Assembly (NCBI RefSeq): GCF_014926405.1
Contig: NZ_JACXXJ020000005.1
Location: 129,001 to 193,000, forward strand
Length of the DNA stretch: 64,000 nt
Direction: 5' to 3'
Source of the DNA: Agrobacterium vitis
Lineage (GTDB): Bacteria > Pseudomonadota > Alphaproteobacteria > Rhizobiales > Rhizobiaceae
Under the pieces are notes generated by a model, which saw only the letters and a list, made by a program, of their open reading frames with translations, had not been told where the DNA came from and made no database searches. Below are positions 62,602 through 64,000 of this stretch, in pieces; the first letter of the stretch is position 1, and each line of letters starts with the position of its first letter. The position numbers were made by a program, and so were the translations under genes.

Positions 62602-64000
<1,399 letters not shown>

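Overview
The window looks like chromosomal DNA of a Rhizobiaceae alphaproteobacterium, most probably Agrobacterium or Allorhizobium (A. vitis-like). This is an inference from gene content read by eye, not from a database search. Supporting signs are a TetR/EmrAB flavonoid-type efflux locus, a heterotetrameric sarcosine oxidase operon, a TakP-type TRAP transporter, an alphaproteobacterial aa3-oxidase subunit IV, an ornithine decarboxylase behind a long speF-like leader, a glgX-pgm pair, and several copies of rhizobial intergenic palindromes. GC content and codon use look uniform apart from one AT-richer gene at 15.0-16.0 kb.

Layout. 0-5.3 kb: a hypothetical protein, DNA repair genes (Ada-like methyltransferase; nth), membrane proteins (DUF2244, EI24/CysZ-like, TerC) and a TetR repressor. 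5.4-8.4 kb: emrAB, divergent from the repressor around a near-perfect 27-bp palindrome. 8.5-17.6 kb: carbohydrate region with a LacI regulator behind a perfect 18-bp palindrome, xylB, xylA, a xylose-isomerase-like (AP endonuclease 2 fold) protein, a Gfo/Idh/MocA oxidoreductase, an AT-rich phosphotransferase and a GH1 beta-glucosidase. 17.7-25.2 kb: housekeeping and small genes (EAL protein, trhO, VOC, WYL regulator, CHAD and CYTH, eda, DUF533, GNAT). 25.2-28.1 kb: nickel/cobalt-type exporter with its DUF1007 partner, and a LysR regulator. 28.1-30.5 kb: structured leader, ornithine decarboxylase, GNAT. 30.7-34.8 kb: di-haem peroxidase, phospholipase C-like phosphoesterase, OmpW. 34.9-40.0 kb: chemoreceptor, then creatininase-family protein, CobW/COG0523 GTPase and WD40 protein, with a Zur-like site in front of the GTPase. 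40.1-43.7 kb: MarR, LacI with a hydroxyacid dehydrogenase, and a C26 amidotransferase.

43.8-48.7 kb: a Tat-exported TRAP binding protein, inverted repeat elements, a short membrane protein whose upstream region is packed with hairpins, a RelBE-type toxin-antitoxin pair, and a divergent HxlR/PRISE-reductase pair. 48.7-53.8 kb: soxBDAG. 54.3-58.6 kb: rpsU, TPR lipoprotein, cox IV and the TRAP permeases (likely partners of the binding protein 12 kb away). 58.8-64.0 kb: DUF2332, MaoC, glgX and a pgm cut by the window end.

No prophage, insertion sequence, CRISPR array, rRNA or tRNA gene was seen. The most unusual items are the hairpin array at 45.8-46.1 kb, the speF-type leader at 28.25-28.65 kb, the duplicated long inverted elements at 13.7 and 45.1 kb, and the oxidoreductase/epimerase pair attached to the xylose operon.
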